The notes under the pieces are model-generated. The model searched no databases, had not been told where the DNA came from, and saw nothing but the letters and a program-made list of their open reading frames with translations. Below, one piece after another: positions 8,460-16,341 of a stretch of DNA of 64,000 nucleotides. This stretch comes from Hymenobacter actinosclerus (GTDB taxonomy: Bacteria; Bacteroidota; Bacteroidia; Cytophagales; Hymenobacteraceae): the NCBI RefSeq assembly GCF_900111515.1, contig NZ_FOHS01000005.1, positions 62,001 to 126,000 of the forward strand, given 5' to 3'. The position numbers were made by a program, and so were the translations under genes. How positions within the stretch are numbered: the stretch's first letter is position 1; every line of letters begins with the position of its first letter.

Positions 8460-9320
8460 TTACAAGTCGTCGTCCGGGCCAAAGAGCCCATCTAGCTCGG
8501 CGTAGCTCAGGGCCATCTGCTCGGCCATCTGCTCAGCCATCTGCTCGGATAGGGTCGTGCCGGCCAGCGCGGCTGGGGGGGATGGTTGCTGGCCGCTCTG
8601 CAGCAGCGACAGGTACTCGGCCACTGAGGCGGCACTTACCAGTTGGGCGGCGGGCAGCGAAACAACCGCCAGCAGCGAGCCCACTGGCTCATCGAATGAG
8701 GCCAGGGGTACACCGTTATCCCCAGCCACGGCCCCGGCCTCGGGCGGTAGCGGCCCGGCTTCATGCCGAACTAGGGCGGCCAGGTGCTCATCGGCCTCAT
8801 CGAGGACCTCGGTGCGGGATTGGTCAAGCGTTAGCGCGTCGTGATTGGCGGCGTCCGCGTGCTCGGGCGCCGCGTGCTGGCGGTCGGCGTGGCCGGTTGC
8901 CGTGTCCGTGGAGTCGGGCAAGGCTCCATGGACCAGCGGCGCGGCCGGCGCGGGTAGGTTCAGGTCGGCGCCGGCTTCAGGGCTTTGGGAGTCGACGGCC
9001 TCCAGTTGCGCATCGCCCGTGGCGGCGTGCTCTCCGGCGGCCGGCGTTTCTACGGCGGCCGGCGCAGCCGCTGGCACGAAGGCCGAGGTGGGGCGCACCA
9101 GGGCCGGGGGAGCCGGTGGCTCGCTGCCCGCTGCTGCGCTTGTCCCCGCGCCTACCCCCGCGCCTACCCCCGCAGCTGGAGCAACCCTTCTGCTCCGGCC
9201 CCGGGCGAGCAGCTCGCTCAACTCGCTACGGTAGTAGAGCAGGCCCACCCCCAGGTAGTAAACGATGAGCGAAACCAGGGCGAAAAGGCCAAACTGGCTC
9301 CAGGAATAGGCGCTGAGCAT
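8460..9320 (-). CDS. Hypothetical membrane protein, first gene of the mating-pair operon
   Basis: 286 aa of unknown function. Residues about 8-28 (SQFGLFALVSLIVYYLGVGL) form one membrane segment; the rest is a long Ala/Pro/Glu-rich acidic cytoplasmic or periplasmic tail. Near the C-terminus an EQMA unit repeats three times, and the end is acidic (GPDDDL). It is the first gene after the conserved promoter element at 9394-9481, with 73 bases from the -7 box to the start codon. One-TM genes upstream of traE are common in Bacteroidetes tra operons, but I cannot name this family. Confidence 0.75.
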   Translation of the reverse strand: MLSAYSWSQFGLFALVSLIVYYLGVGLLYYRSELSELLARGRSRRVAPAAGVGAGVGAGTSAAAGSEPPAPPALVRPTSAFVPAAAPAAVETPAAGEHAATGDAQLEAVDSQSPEAGADLNLPAPAAPLVHGALPDSTDTATGHADRQHAAPEHADAANHDALTLDQSRTEVLDEADEHLAALVRHEAGPLPPEAGAVAGDNGVPLASFDEPVGSLLAVVSLPAAQLVSAASVAEYLSLLQSGQQPSPPAALAGTTLSEQMAEQMAEQMALSYAELDGLFGPDDDL

Positions 9321-9393
9321 CGAGCGGCAGTAGCTTGGGCCCCCCAGGCCGACCGGCCCGGGCGGGGACTTGCCAAATCGTAATCTGACGCTG

Positions 9394-9481
9394 CAAACCT
9401 ATCGGCCCAGTAAGCGGCCTGGACAGAAAGTTGACGAACGGCTCAAATTCCCGGGTGAGCCGCCACCCCGGCACACGAACG
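9394..9481 (-). promoter_or_regulatory. Conserved tra promoter element, copy C (mating-pair operon)
   Basis: Read on the minus strand: CGTTCGTGTGCC, 22 bases, TTTGAGCCGTTCGTCAA, 28 bases, then TAGGTTTG (9394-9401), a full match to the Bacteroidota -7 box TAnnTTTG. The same blocks with the same 22- and 28-base spacing occur at 16229-16317 and 18449-18536. The spacer holds GGCC, 8 bases, GGCC. It drives the 8460-9320/traE-traN operon by position. Confidence 0.8.
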
Positions 9482-9539
9482 GCACACCGTGGTGGGCCCT
9501 GAATGGGGGCCTGAGCAAGTGAGGCCTGAACGAGCAGGG

Positions 9540-10316
9540 CTACCCCACCAGGTGAATTCGACTTTTGAACTCATCCTTGGCCGAGCGGCTGACCGGCACG
9601 TACTCCTGGCCCAGCAGCACGCTGCTCTCCTCATAGGCCTGCACATGGTCCAGGTTGACGATGTAAGAGCGATGGGTTTTAAAGAACTGGTCGGGCAGCT
9701 TCTGCTCCAGCTCTTTCATGGTCGAGTCAAACACGAACTTCTCCCCCACCGTGTGCAGGCGCACGTAATTCTGCAGGGCCTCGAAGTATAGAATATCGCT
9801 CAGCAGCACCTTGACGTGGCCCGAGCCCTTGCGCACGAACAGGTAGTCCTTGAATTTAGGGCAGCGCTCGGCCGGCCCCAACACCTGCGTGCCGGCCCCA
9901 ATGGCCATGTCGCTGGCCATGTCGCTGACCAGGCCAGTAGGGCCGGCCTGATAGGCATTGTAGAGGGCCAGCTCCACCTGCACTCGCAGCGAGTCATCGG
10001 TGAAGGGCTTGACCAGGTAACCGTAGGGCTGGGCCAGCTTGGCGCGGTTGAGGGTGGCCGAGTCAGAGCGGGCCGTTAAAAACACCACGGGCACGGCAAA
10101 CTGCCGCCGGATGAGCAGGGCCGCCGCGATGCCGTCGCAGTCGCCGGCAATGTTAATGTCCATCAGCACCAGCTCAACGGGCTGCGTGGCTAGCACGCCC
10201 AGGGCCTCGTCGCTGCTGTCCACGGGGTCGAGCGCCGAGTGTCCCAGCCGGGTCAGGGTCCGTTCTATCTCGGCGCCAATGAGCAATTCGTCTTCAACAA
10301 TGAGTATGGTAGCCAT
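9540..10316 (-). CDS. LytTR-family response regulator
   Basis: 258 aa. An N-terminal receiver domain (residues 1-120) has the acidic pair E8/D9, phospho-acceptor Asp53 in LVLMDINI, the Thr of VVFLTA and the Lys of YLVKPF. A C-terminal LytTR DNA-binding domain (about 150-258) shows ILYFEALQNYVRLHT, KTHRSYIVNL and VPVSRSAKDEFK. LytTR regulators bind direct repeats about two helical turns apart. The kinase gene ends 36 bp upstream. The pair lies between the parA/TraB unit and the tra operon, so it probably controls conjugation; this is inference from place and from the repeat spacing in the tra promoters. Confidence 0.93.
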   Translation of the reverse strand: MATILIVEDELLIGAEIERTLTRLGHSALDPVDSSDEALGVLATQPVELVLMDINIAGDCDGIAAALLIRRQFAVPVVFLTARSDSATLNRAKLAQPYGYLVKPFTDDSLRVQVELALYNAYQAGPTGLVSDMASDMAIGAGTQVLGPAERCPKFKDYLFVRKGSGHVKVLLSDILYFEALQNYVRLHTVGEKFVFDSTMKELEQKLPDQFFKTHRSYIVNLDHVQAYEESSVLLGQEYVPVSRSAKDEFKSRIHLVG

Positions 10317-10352
10317 AGCTTGGAATAGGGACGCACGCCGGCAGACGATTAC

Positions 10353-12218
10353 TCACTCACGAGTAAGCTCCAGGCGCGTGCCCGTGGGAGAGCAGGGGGT
10401 GACTGAAAGCGTCGCTTTCAGCTGTTTGGTAAGCGTGCGCACGATCTGCATGCCCAGCGAGTGGGGCTTGGCCGGCGCATCCTTGGCCGGCATGCCAGCC
10501 CCGTCATCGGCCACGGTCAGTTGAAAGCCCGTGGGGCGGTGGGCCAGGCTCACGTGCAGCTGCCCGCGGGCCAGGCCCGCAAAGCCGTGCTTGTACGCAT
10601 TGGTCACCAGTTCGTTAACCAGCAGCCCCAGGGTGCTGGCCTCCTTGTGGCTTAGGATGACTGGGGCCAGCTCCGTGCTCAGGGCAATGAGCTGCTCGGG
10701 CGTGGCCAGGGCGCTGCGCAGCGAGTCCAGCAACTGGCGCAGGTAGTGATCCATGCGGACTTGCGAGATATTGTCTGCCTGGTATAAAAACTCATGGACC
10801 ATGGCCATGCGCTGAATCCGGGCCCGACTCCCCTCCAGGGCCGCTACTAGGGCGGGCTCGGGCAGCGTGCTAGCCTGCCAGCCCAGTAGGCCGCTGACCA
10901 GTTGCAAATTGTTTTTGACCCGGTGATGGATTTCCTGCAGCAGCACTTCCTTTTCGGCCACGGCCTGGCAGTTGGCCTGATTGGCACGGGCCAGCAGCAC
11001 CTTCTGCCCCCGCAGCCGCCAGTAGAGCCAGCCGCCCACCCCCAGACTAGTGCTCAGCCCCCCCAGCAGCAGCCACAGCGACTGCAGCTGGGCCTGCTGG
11101 CTGCGCTGCTCAAACTCGGCCGCCCGCTTCTGCTCGGTCAGCAGCTTGACGTTGTAGCTTACCTGCAGCTGGGCCAGGGCCTGGGCTTTATCGCCGTTGA
11201 GCAGGGAGTCGCGCAGGTATTGGGCCCGGTTGTCCAACTCAAAGGAGCGGGCTACCCGGCCCTGGTCGGCCTGCGCCCAGGCCAGGCTGGCCAGCGCGTC
11301 GGCCTGATAATCGGGCATCTTCAATTCCCGGGCCAGGGAAAGGGCCAGCTCCGCCATCCGCTGCGAGGCGGCCGCGCGCCCCTGCAGCCGGTACACGCGG
11401 GCCAGGGCCAGGGCCGAGCTGGCCGTCTGGGCCCCATAGCCGTGGCGGCGCATAATGCGCAGGGCCCGGCTCATGTTCACCGCCGCCGAGTCGAGCGTGG
11501 CCTTAGTCTGGGGCTCCATCATGGCGTACACCTCCCCGCGAAACTGCTGCGCGTAGCCCAGGCCGCGCGCGTCGCCCGCGCGCTGCATGTAGGGCAGGGC
11601 CTTAGATGCGTAGTGCAGCACCGAGTCGTAGCGGTGCATGACCAGAAACGTATTGGCCAGGTTAAGTAGCAGCCCGCCCCGCTCGCGGGGACTCACGTCA
11701 CCGGCCGTGGCCTGTTGGTAATAAGCCTGGCGTAGGTGCCGGAGCCCATTGGGTAGGTCCTTCGTATCAACGGCTACCAGGCCCATGCACTGGGTGAAGC
11801 GCCACTCGCTGGGTAGTTGGTGGGCCCGGGCCAGCCCGGCACCCTGCTGGCTGTAGCGCATGGCGGCCACATAGTCGGCGGCCCGCTCACAGTTTACGAC
11901 CAACTGGTAAAGCGCCTCAGCCGCATTAGGCCAGTCCCGTCGCTGGCGGGCAAGCTGCACGGCCTGCTCCCCGGCCCGCCGGCCCGCGGCCACATCCTGG
12001 GGAAAGAGCGCGTCGCTCAACGCCTGCAGCGCCTGGTAGCGAACTGAATCGGCCTGCCCCGGCCGCTGCGCTACTGCCCGCAACGAGTCAATGCGTTGCA
12101 CCTGCGGCGCGGAAGGGCTCGGCTGGCCGGGAAGCAGGTCCCTGGCTTGCCCAGACACGCTGGTAAGCATAAAGGCCTGCACGAGGGCCAGTCTGATCAG
12201 GGGGCTATAGCCTCGCAC
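10353..12218 (-). CDS. TPR-containing sensor histidine kinase (HisKA_2 type)
   Basis: 621 aa, GTG start at 12218. A signal-like N-terminus (VQAFMLTSVSGQA) is followed by periplasmic tetratricopeptide-type helical repeats (about 50-350), one membrane helix (about 375-395, LWLLLGGLSTSLGVGGWLYW), a short coiled coil, and the dimerisation/phospho-acceptor box EIHHRVKNNLQ (His near 428), then an ATPase domain with NELVTNAYKH and DDGAGMP. This layout is the HisKA_2 kinase that usually pairs with LytTR regulators in Bacteroidota, and its partner gene follows directly. The input signal is unknown. Confidence 0.92.
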   Translation of the reverse strand: MRGYSPLIRLALVQAFMLTSVSGQARDLLPGQPSPSAPQVQRIDSLRAVAQRPGQADSVRYQALQALSDALFPQDVAAGRRAGEQAVQLARQRRDWPNAAEALYQLVVNCERAADYVAAMRYSQQGAGLARAHQLPSEWRFTQCMGLVAVDTKDLPNGLRHLRQAYYQQATAGDVSPRERGGLLLNLANTFLVMHRYDSVLHYASKALPYMQRAGDARGLGYAQQFRGEVYAMMEPQTKATLDSAAVNMSRALRIMRRHGYGAQTASSALALARVYRLQGRAAASQRMAELALSLARELKMPDYQADALASLAWAQADQGRVARSFELDNRAQYLRDSLLNGDKAQALAQLQVSYNVKLLTEQKRAAEFEQRSQQAQLQSLWLLLGGLSTSLGVGGWLYWRLRGQKVLLARANQANCQAVAEKEVLLQEIHHRVKNNLQLVSGLLGWQASTLPEPALVAALEGSRARIQRMAMVHEFLYQADNISQVRMDHYLRQLLDSLRSALATPEQLIALSTELAPVILSHKEASTLGLLVNELVTNAYKHGFAGLARGQLHVSLAHRPTGFQLTVADDGAGMPAKDAPAKPHSLGMQIVRTLTKQLKATLSVTPCSPTGTRLELTRE

Positions 12219-12398
12219 GCCGAACCATTGCTAGCAAGGTGTTTTCAACAAACAGATTGTTTAGTGCCATGGCTGATTGAAAGGTGAAGCCCCTCCCCTA
12301 CCCTACTTTCCCCCCCCCAAAGAAGTGCGGGCGCCGAAAGGTAACAGGCCTTACTTGAATGCAGTCGCGTCGGTGCCCAATACAGCCAACGACTAGCT

Positions 12399-12447
12399 AG
12401 TAACGTGGGCCTGACCAGTTAGGGTAACTGGTCAGGCCCACGTTACT
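12399..12447. terminator. Perfect 22-bp inverted repeat, probable terminator
   Basis: Arms 12399-12420 and 12426-12447 are perfectly complementary with a 5-base loop. The right arm overlaps the stop codon of the TraB-like gene (12443-12445). It separates the parA/traB transcript from the kinase gene. There is no long T tract, as is common in this phylum. Confidence 0.75.
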
Positions 12448-13156
12448 TCTTGGATGAGAGCATCAGGCGCATCTTCTTCTTGAGCGCTTTCTGAATCTGC
12501 GCTTCATGGTCGGCCCGGAAGCGAGTCAGAATGTTATGCACGATGTCCGGCGCCGAAGCACCCGCTCCCAGCAGGAAGCCAATCTGGGTGAAGAACTGCT
12601 GGTGGTCGGCCGTGATGCGCAGCGTCGTGCCCTTCTTTTCCGCTGAGGGCACAAACAGCTGAGCTAAGTCTAGCTCGGCGCCTTCTGCCGGCAAAGAAGC
12701 CTCCGCTTCCGAGGACTGCTGCTGCTGCTGCTGCTGCTGCGATTCATCCAGCTCATCCAGCTCATCCAGCTCATCTTCTGGCTCCCCCCCTGCCGCTGCA
12801 GCACTCGGCTTGATGGCGGTTTCAGGTTCCTCTTCCGGCTCCTGCCCTGCCCCACCGGCCGGGCTAGCTGCTGCAACGGCAACGGGGGCTGACGTAACTG
12901 CGGGCTGCGGCGGCTGCACTACGGCCTTTGAGGCCACTGGCTTTGAGTTAGCCGGCTTTGAGTTAACCGGCTTTGAGGCCACTGGCGTGGGGGCGGCTGG
13001 TTGCGCCACCTGCGTGGGGGCAGCGGGCTGCGGCTGCTCGGGCTGGGCAGGGGCTCCCATTAGGCTGAAGGCGGCGACGCCCGAAGTGAGGGCGGCTAAT
13101 TCGCGCTGCCGACGGGCTGCCGCGTCCTCTTTCGACTCTGGTGTTTTCTTGGCCAT
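12443..13156 (-). CDS. TraB-like (DUF3408-like) protein, possible ParA partner
   Basis: 237 aa. The first 160 residues are low complexity: Pro/Ala-rich, with repeats of VASKP/NSKP type, then three DEL units and a run of Gln encoded by a CTG/CAG tract at about 12717-12741. Only the C-terminal 70 residues look folded (LRITADHQQFFTQIGFLLG, then a helix and a Lys-rich tail); this resembles the C-terminal domain of DUF3408/TraB proteins, which follow traA in Bacteroidetes elements. It starts 12 bp after traA ends. A DNA-binding, ParB-like role is an inference from this pairing. Confidence 0.7.
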   Translation of the reverse strand: MAKKTPESKEDAAARRQRELAALTSGVAAFSLMGAPAQPEQPQPAAPTQVAQPAAPTPVASKPVNSKPANSKPVASKAVVQPPQPAVTSAPVAVAAASPAGGAGQEPEEEPETAIKPSAAAAGGEPEDELDELDELDESQQQQQQQQSSEAEASLPAEGAELDLAQLFVPSAEKKGTTLRITADHQQFFTQIGFLLGAGASAPDIVHNILTRFRADHEAQIQKALKKKMRLMLSSKK

Positions 13157-13168
13157 GATAGCAGGAAG

Positions 13169-13990
13169 TTATTTGGTGGTTTCGTCCAGCTCGGTAGTCG
13201 CCGCGGCAGGCGTGGTTTGCTCGTATTCTACCGGCGTGAACTTGATGCGTTTACCTGAAGGGGTCTTACTGCCCGCGCCAACTACCAGCGCCAGCATCTC
13301 GGTAATCAGGCTGCCCAGGCCCAGCTTGCCCAGCTCCTTTTCCGACATGGGAAACATCGTGGAGCGCTTTTCCTTGATGCTCACCAGCGATTCCACCCGG
13401 CTGTTGAGCAAGGGGTAGCCTTTCTCCCGGAACAGGGCCTCGGTTTTGATATAGGCCGTGCGCTTTTCGGCCTTGATGAACTTGTTCCAGAATGCGTAGA
13501 AGCCCACTAGGTTCGACTCCGGCCGCTGCGCCTGGGTGAAGTTGCCCAGGATGTGCATATAGGACATGGTGGAGGCAATCGTGCCCATATCCGGCTCCAT
13601 GGGCAGGAAAATGTAGTCAACCCGCTCGAGCAGCTCGGAAAGGCCCGTGACGTTGACCGTGCCGGGCGTATCGACTAGAATGAAGTCGTAGTCGGACTGG
13701 GCCAGCGTATCGATTGCATCCACGGCCTTTTCCATGCTGGAAATCGCAATCGGGTAGGGCGTGATGCCCTGCTTGATCAGGCGCTCCTGAAAAGCCACAT
13801 CGCTTTGCAGCAGGCCCTGCTCATGGGAACGGTAGGCATGCAGTGTGTTCTGAGGGTAATCACAGTCGAGCATGGCCACCTTGTACCCGTAGAGGTAACA
13901 AAGCGCTGAGGCCACATGCGTCCCGATGGTCGACTTGCCAGCCCCTCCTTTTTGAGTGGCAAAAGCAATTACGCGGGGATTGTTTTTCAT
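13169..13990 (-). CDS. traA: TraA/ParA-family partition ATPase
   Basis: 273 aa. Deviant Walker A KGGAGKST at residues 14-21, then VAMLDCDYPQNT, and Walker B FILVDTPGT. Length and the C-terminal part (FWNKFIKAEKRTAYIKTEAL, KEKRSTMFPMSEKEL) match TraA of Bacteroidetes conjugative elements, a ParA-family ATPase for plasmid segregation or positioning of transfer. The upstream non-coding region carries the octamer array, a candidate centromere. The TraB-like partner follows directly. Confidence 0.92.
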   Translation of the reverse strand: MKNNPRVIAFATQKGGAGKSTIGTHVASALCYLYGYKVAMLDCDYPQNTLHAYRSHEQGLLQSDVAFQERLIKQGITPYPIAISSMEKAVDAIDTLAQSDYDFILVDTPGTVNVTGLSELLERVDYIFLPMEPDMGTIASTMSYMHILGNFTQAQRPESNLVGFYAFWNKFIKAEKRTAYIKTEALFREKGYPLLNSRVESLVSIKEKRSTMFPMSEKELGKLGLGSLITEMLALVVGAGSKTPSGKRIKFTPVEYEQTTPAAATTELDETTK

Positions 13991-14041
13991 GGTAGGCAGG
14001 GATTGTATCCGGGGGCAATATAAATAGAAAATTGGAGCAAC

Positions 14042-14613
14042 GCTTCGCTGCTTCTAGACATCATAGATTCATTACTTCGATGTAGCACAGGAATAGTGAA
14101 GCGATATTTCAGTGATGTTTCGAGACGCCATCGCAAAGAAGCAAAAGTGCTACACTTCGGAGAAGCTTCGAAGCAGCATATCATTGATTCAACGAAATTT
14201 TGTATCAACGATTCATTGACGTATCGCTTCGGTGCATCAATGAAGCAGAGATGATGCGAAGCTTAGAAGCAGCGCTTCGACCATGTAATGAAGATCCGAT
14301 GCGATGATGCAATGCGGTGATGATGCGCTGAAGCAACGAAGTAATGAAGCTACGAAGCGCTAACCCTCTCTTAATTAGCGAAGCACTGAAATATTGAAGC
14401 AGAAGATCAATGAAGCAATGATTCAATGTAAATTTAGCATCCAGCGCTGCAGTCTTGAAGCGCTGAAGCACTGTGCTGTTGAAGCGTAAAGTGGATAATA
14501 GGATTGCGTGACTTTTGTTCCTGTTGAAGCGTTAAATCGCTGAAGCATAGAAGTAAAAAATCAACGAAGCGGTGAAGCGTAGATAAGGCGAAGCGTCGAA
14601 GCAAAAGAAGTGG
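14042..14613. repeat. Phased 8-bp repeat array (consensus GAAGCNNT), candidate centromere
   Basis: The region between traA and the mob genes is built from degenerate octamers. From 14042 to 14361 forty consecutive 8-bp units keep one phase: by hand count 32 start with G and 31 have C at position 5 (for example GAAGCAAC, GATTCATT, GATGCAAT, GCTTCGGT). GAAGC starts at 14098, 14138, 14162, 14170, 14242, 14258, 14266, 14330, 14346 and 14354, all equal modulo 8. After short phase breaks the pattern resumes at 14380-14412, 14457-14481 and 14526-14598. GAAGC and its reverse complement GCTTC share one phase. No convincing gene lies here. Adjacent to parA, it may be the partition site; function unproven. 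Confidence 0.85.
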
Positions 14614-14637
14614 CATTTTATTAGTCGAATCAATCCC

Positions 14638-14778
14638 ATGAAGAAGGTGCCATTAAGCCAATCAGATCGTGTTTATATTGCTTCAGAGCTTCTAAAAATC
14701 ATTGAAGCAATGAAGCAAATCGATTCTAGTCCTAACACCGTTCAAGGAGCTCGTTCCCTGCACTCGTTCGTCGTCTAG
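14638..14778 (+). CDS. Possible 46-aa small protein
   Basis: An ATG at 14638 opens a short frame ending in TAG at 14776-14778: it begins MKKVPLSQSDRVYIASELL and continues KIIEAMKQIDSSPN. The first 28 residues could form a helix. The DNA carries two GAAGC octamers (14704, 14712) in phase with each other. It could be a real small relaxosome or partition gene, or a chance frame next to the repeat array. No clear ribosome binding site is seen. Confidence 0.3.
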   Translation: MKKVPLSQSDRVYIASELLKIIEAMKQIDSSPNTVQGARSLHSFVV

Positions 14779-14945
14779 CAAGCCATGTCATTGTCCGGAC
14801 AAAGAGTAGTAAGTACTTAGCCCATGTGCGACAAAATCATTAGCTTCAATTGCTCAAACTCATAGATTAGCGTACAAGCAGGAGATCTCAAAGAATTAAA
14901 GCTACTTTAGCCTAAACGCTGCAGGCCCATGTCTGCCGTCTCACC
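14779..14945 (+). other. Candidate oriT / relaxosome leader region
   Basis: AT-richer non-coding stretch directly upstream of the relaxosome gene. It holds the perfect 12-bp palindrome TTGTCCGGACAA (14791-14802), followed by AGTAGTAAGTACTT. In MOBP-type systems the nic site usually lies just upstream of the accessory and relaxase genes, so oriT is expected here or in the adjoining array. The nic site itself cannot be named from sequence alone. Confidence 0.4.
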
Positions 14946-15269
14946 ATGGAAGTAAACGAACTCACTGACAAACCTGCTGACTTTCTCCGTACGCTGCGCA
15001 TTGATGTAAGAGTGAGTCCGGACGAAAAGCAAGAATTGCAGGACAAAGCCAAAGCGGCTGGTTACCAAAAAGTGTCCGCTTATTTGCGCGATGTAGGCCG
15101 CGGGGTAGAGGTGAAGGAAAGCATCTCACCAGAGCTGCGGCGGCAGCTAGTCGGAATAGGGACCGACTTGCATCAACTCGCCCAGTTAGCCAAGGCCGGC
15201 AAGTCACTTGAGGGCCACGAGCCTCAGCTGCTAAAAGCGCTTGCCATCCTAAGAGCCCACTTGCTATGA
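14946..15269 (+). CDS. Relaxosome accessory protein (MobA/MobC-type, ribbon-helix-helix)
   Basis: 107 aa. The pattern LRIDVRVSPDEKQELQDKA, then AGYQKVSAYLRDVG, is typical of the small DNA-binding relaxosome proteins (called MobA in Bacteroidetes elements, MobC in PF05713-type families) that bind oriT and help the relaxase nick. The C-terminal half is helical (RRQLVGIGTDLHQLAQLA). Start ATG at 14946. Its end overlaps the relaxase start by 4 bp (ATGA), indicating translational coupling. Confidence 0.85.
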   Translation: MEVNELTDKPADFLRTLRIDVRVSPDEKQELQDKAKAAGYQKVSAYLRDVGRGVEVKESISPELRRQLVGIGTDLHQLAQLAKAGKSLEGHEPQLLKALAILRAHLL

Positions 15270-16150
15270 TTGCCAAAACCATCACGGGAAAAGACTTTGA
15301 AGGGGCCCTAACGTATGGTGCCGGCCTGCGACAGGGGCGGGGTAAATTGCCGGGGCAGGCCCCGTTGCTGGTGGTGGCCAACGTAATTCCAGGCAGCCCC
15401 AAACAGATGGCCCAGGATATGCAGGCAATGGCAGCCCGCAGCAAAAAGATTCAGAAACCCGTGTGGCATACAGTGCTCTCCTGGAAAGCAGGGGAGCGGG
15501 TAAGCCAGGAGCAGAAAGTCGCAGCTGCCAAGCGCTACTGCGCCTTGATTGGCGCGCCCGTTGACCGCCACCAAGTGGTGGTGTATGAGCACCGCGACAA
15601 GGAGCATGCCCACATTCACATCTACCTCAATCGGGTGCCGATTGATGGCGGAGCGGCCCTGCGGACGGACAATAATTTCTATCGCCAGCCGGCCATCACC
15701 CGGCAGATAAGCCAGGAGCTGGGCATGGCGCCCCTGCCCGAGCGGCAGCGCATTCTGCTGCCGGACCCGGACCCGGCCACGCAGGCAGCCCGCGAGCTGG
15801 TAAGCCGGGTGCTGCTGCGCTTACTGAGCCATCCTGATAGGGGAGGGGAGCAGTGGCTGGCTTTACACTTGCAGAAGGCGCGCATCTCCGTTCGCTTCAC
15901 TCATGATAAGGGCGGCATTCTGCGCGGCGTGCGCTTTGAAGTCGACGGCATCGCCCTGCGTGGGCAGCAGGTGGGCTACAAAGGCGCCCAGATCCGCCAG
16001 GCCCTGGCCGCGCCCGTCCAGCCGGCCACGCCGGCCACTGCCGGTCCGCCGCTAGCCAACACATCCAGTATCTCCGCGCCAGAGGCGAGCTCAAAGCCCG
16101 GCCGCGCGCAGACCCCGCAACGCGCGCGCCGGAAAGGACCTGCCCGGTAG
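15266..16150 (+). CDS. mobB: Relaxase (MOBP family, MobB-like)
   Basis: 294 aa. The nuclease domain covers about residues 1-170. Visible motifs are the N-terminal MIAKTITGKDFEGALTYG, WHTVLSWKAGE and the metal-binding triad in HRDKEHAHIHIYLNRV (about residues 108-125), which fit relaxase PF03432. It nicks oriT and remains bound to the 5' end of the transferred strand. The C-terminus is Pro/Ala-rich and basic. The stop codon lies inside the first unit of a 14-bp tandem repeat. Confidence 0.92.
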   Translation: MIAKTITGKDFEGALTYGAGLRQGRGKLPGQAPLLVVANVIPGSPKQMAQDMQAMAARSKKIQKPVWHTVLSWKAGERVSQEQKVAAAKRYCALIGAPVDRHQVVVYEHRDKEHAHIHIYLNRVPIDGGAALRTDNNFYRQPAITRQISQELGMAPLPERQRILLPDPDPATQAARELVSRVLLRLLSHPDRGGEQWLALHLQKARISVRFTHDKGGILRGVRFEVDGIALRGQQVGYKGAQIRQALAAPVQPATPATAGPPLANTSSISAPEASSKPGRAQTPQRARRKGPAR

Positions 16151-16194
16151 AGCCTGCCCGGTAGAGCCTACCTGGTAGAGCCTACCTGGTAAGG
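16139..16194 (+). repeat. 14-bp tandem repeat, four units
   Basis: Four head-to-tail units at 16139, 16153, 16167 and 16181: CCTGCCCGGTAGAG twice, CCTACCTGGTAGAG, and CCTACCTGGTAAGG. The first unit contains the relaxase stop codon. The array lies 34 bp upstream of the conserved promoter element of the coupling-protein gene. Confidence 0.9.
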
Positions 16195-16228
16195 CTTGGT
16201 TGCTTGGTTTTAAACTCCTGCGGCAAAT

Positions 16229-16317
16229 CATTCGTGTGCCCAGCGTGCGGCTCACCACAGACTTTGAGCCGCTCGTCAAATAGTGCTCGCCGGCTGCTGC
16301 CGGCGAGGGTAAGTTGG
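16229..16317 (+). promoter_or_regulatory. Conserved tra promoter element, copy A (coupling protein)
   Basis: CATTCGTGTGCC (16229-16240), 22 bases, TTTGAGCCGCTCGTCAA (16263-16279), 28 bases, then GGTAAGTTGG. Here the -7 box is weaker and shifted by one base (TAAGTTGG) compared with the TAGGTTTG of the other two copies. The 28-base spacer carries a hairpin, CTCGCCGG, 6 bases, CCGGCGAG. It lies 24 bp upstream of the mobC start. Confidence 0.78.
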
Positions 16318-16341
16318 TCGATTCACCAAGCGTTTCGGGCA

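Noticed and set aside
8405..9268. Plus-strand open frame of 287 codons opposite the 286-aa tra gene
   Set aside because: Very Arg/Pro-rich, as expected of an antisense frame in GC-rich DNA; the minus-strand gene fits the operon and has a membrane segment.
13987..14616. Three minus-strand open frames across the octamer array
   Set aside because: Their amino-acid sequence only mirrors the 8-bp repeat, they have no family features, and the phase breaks of the repeat do not respect any reading frame.
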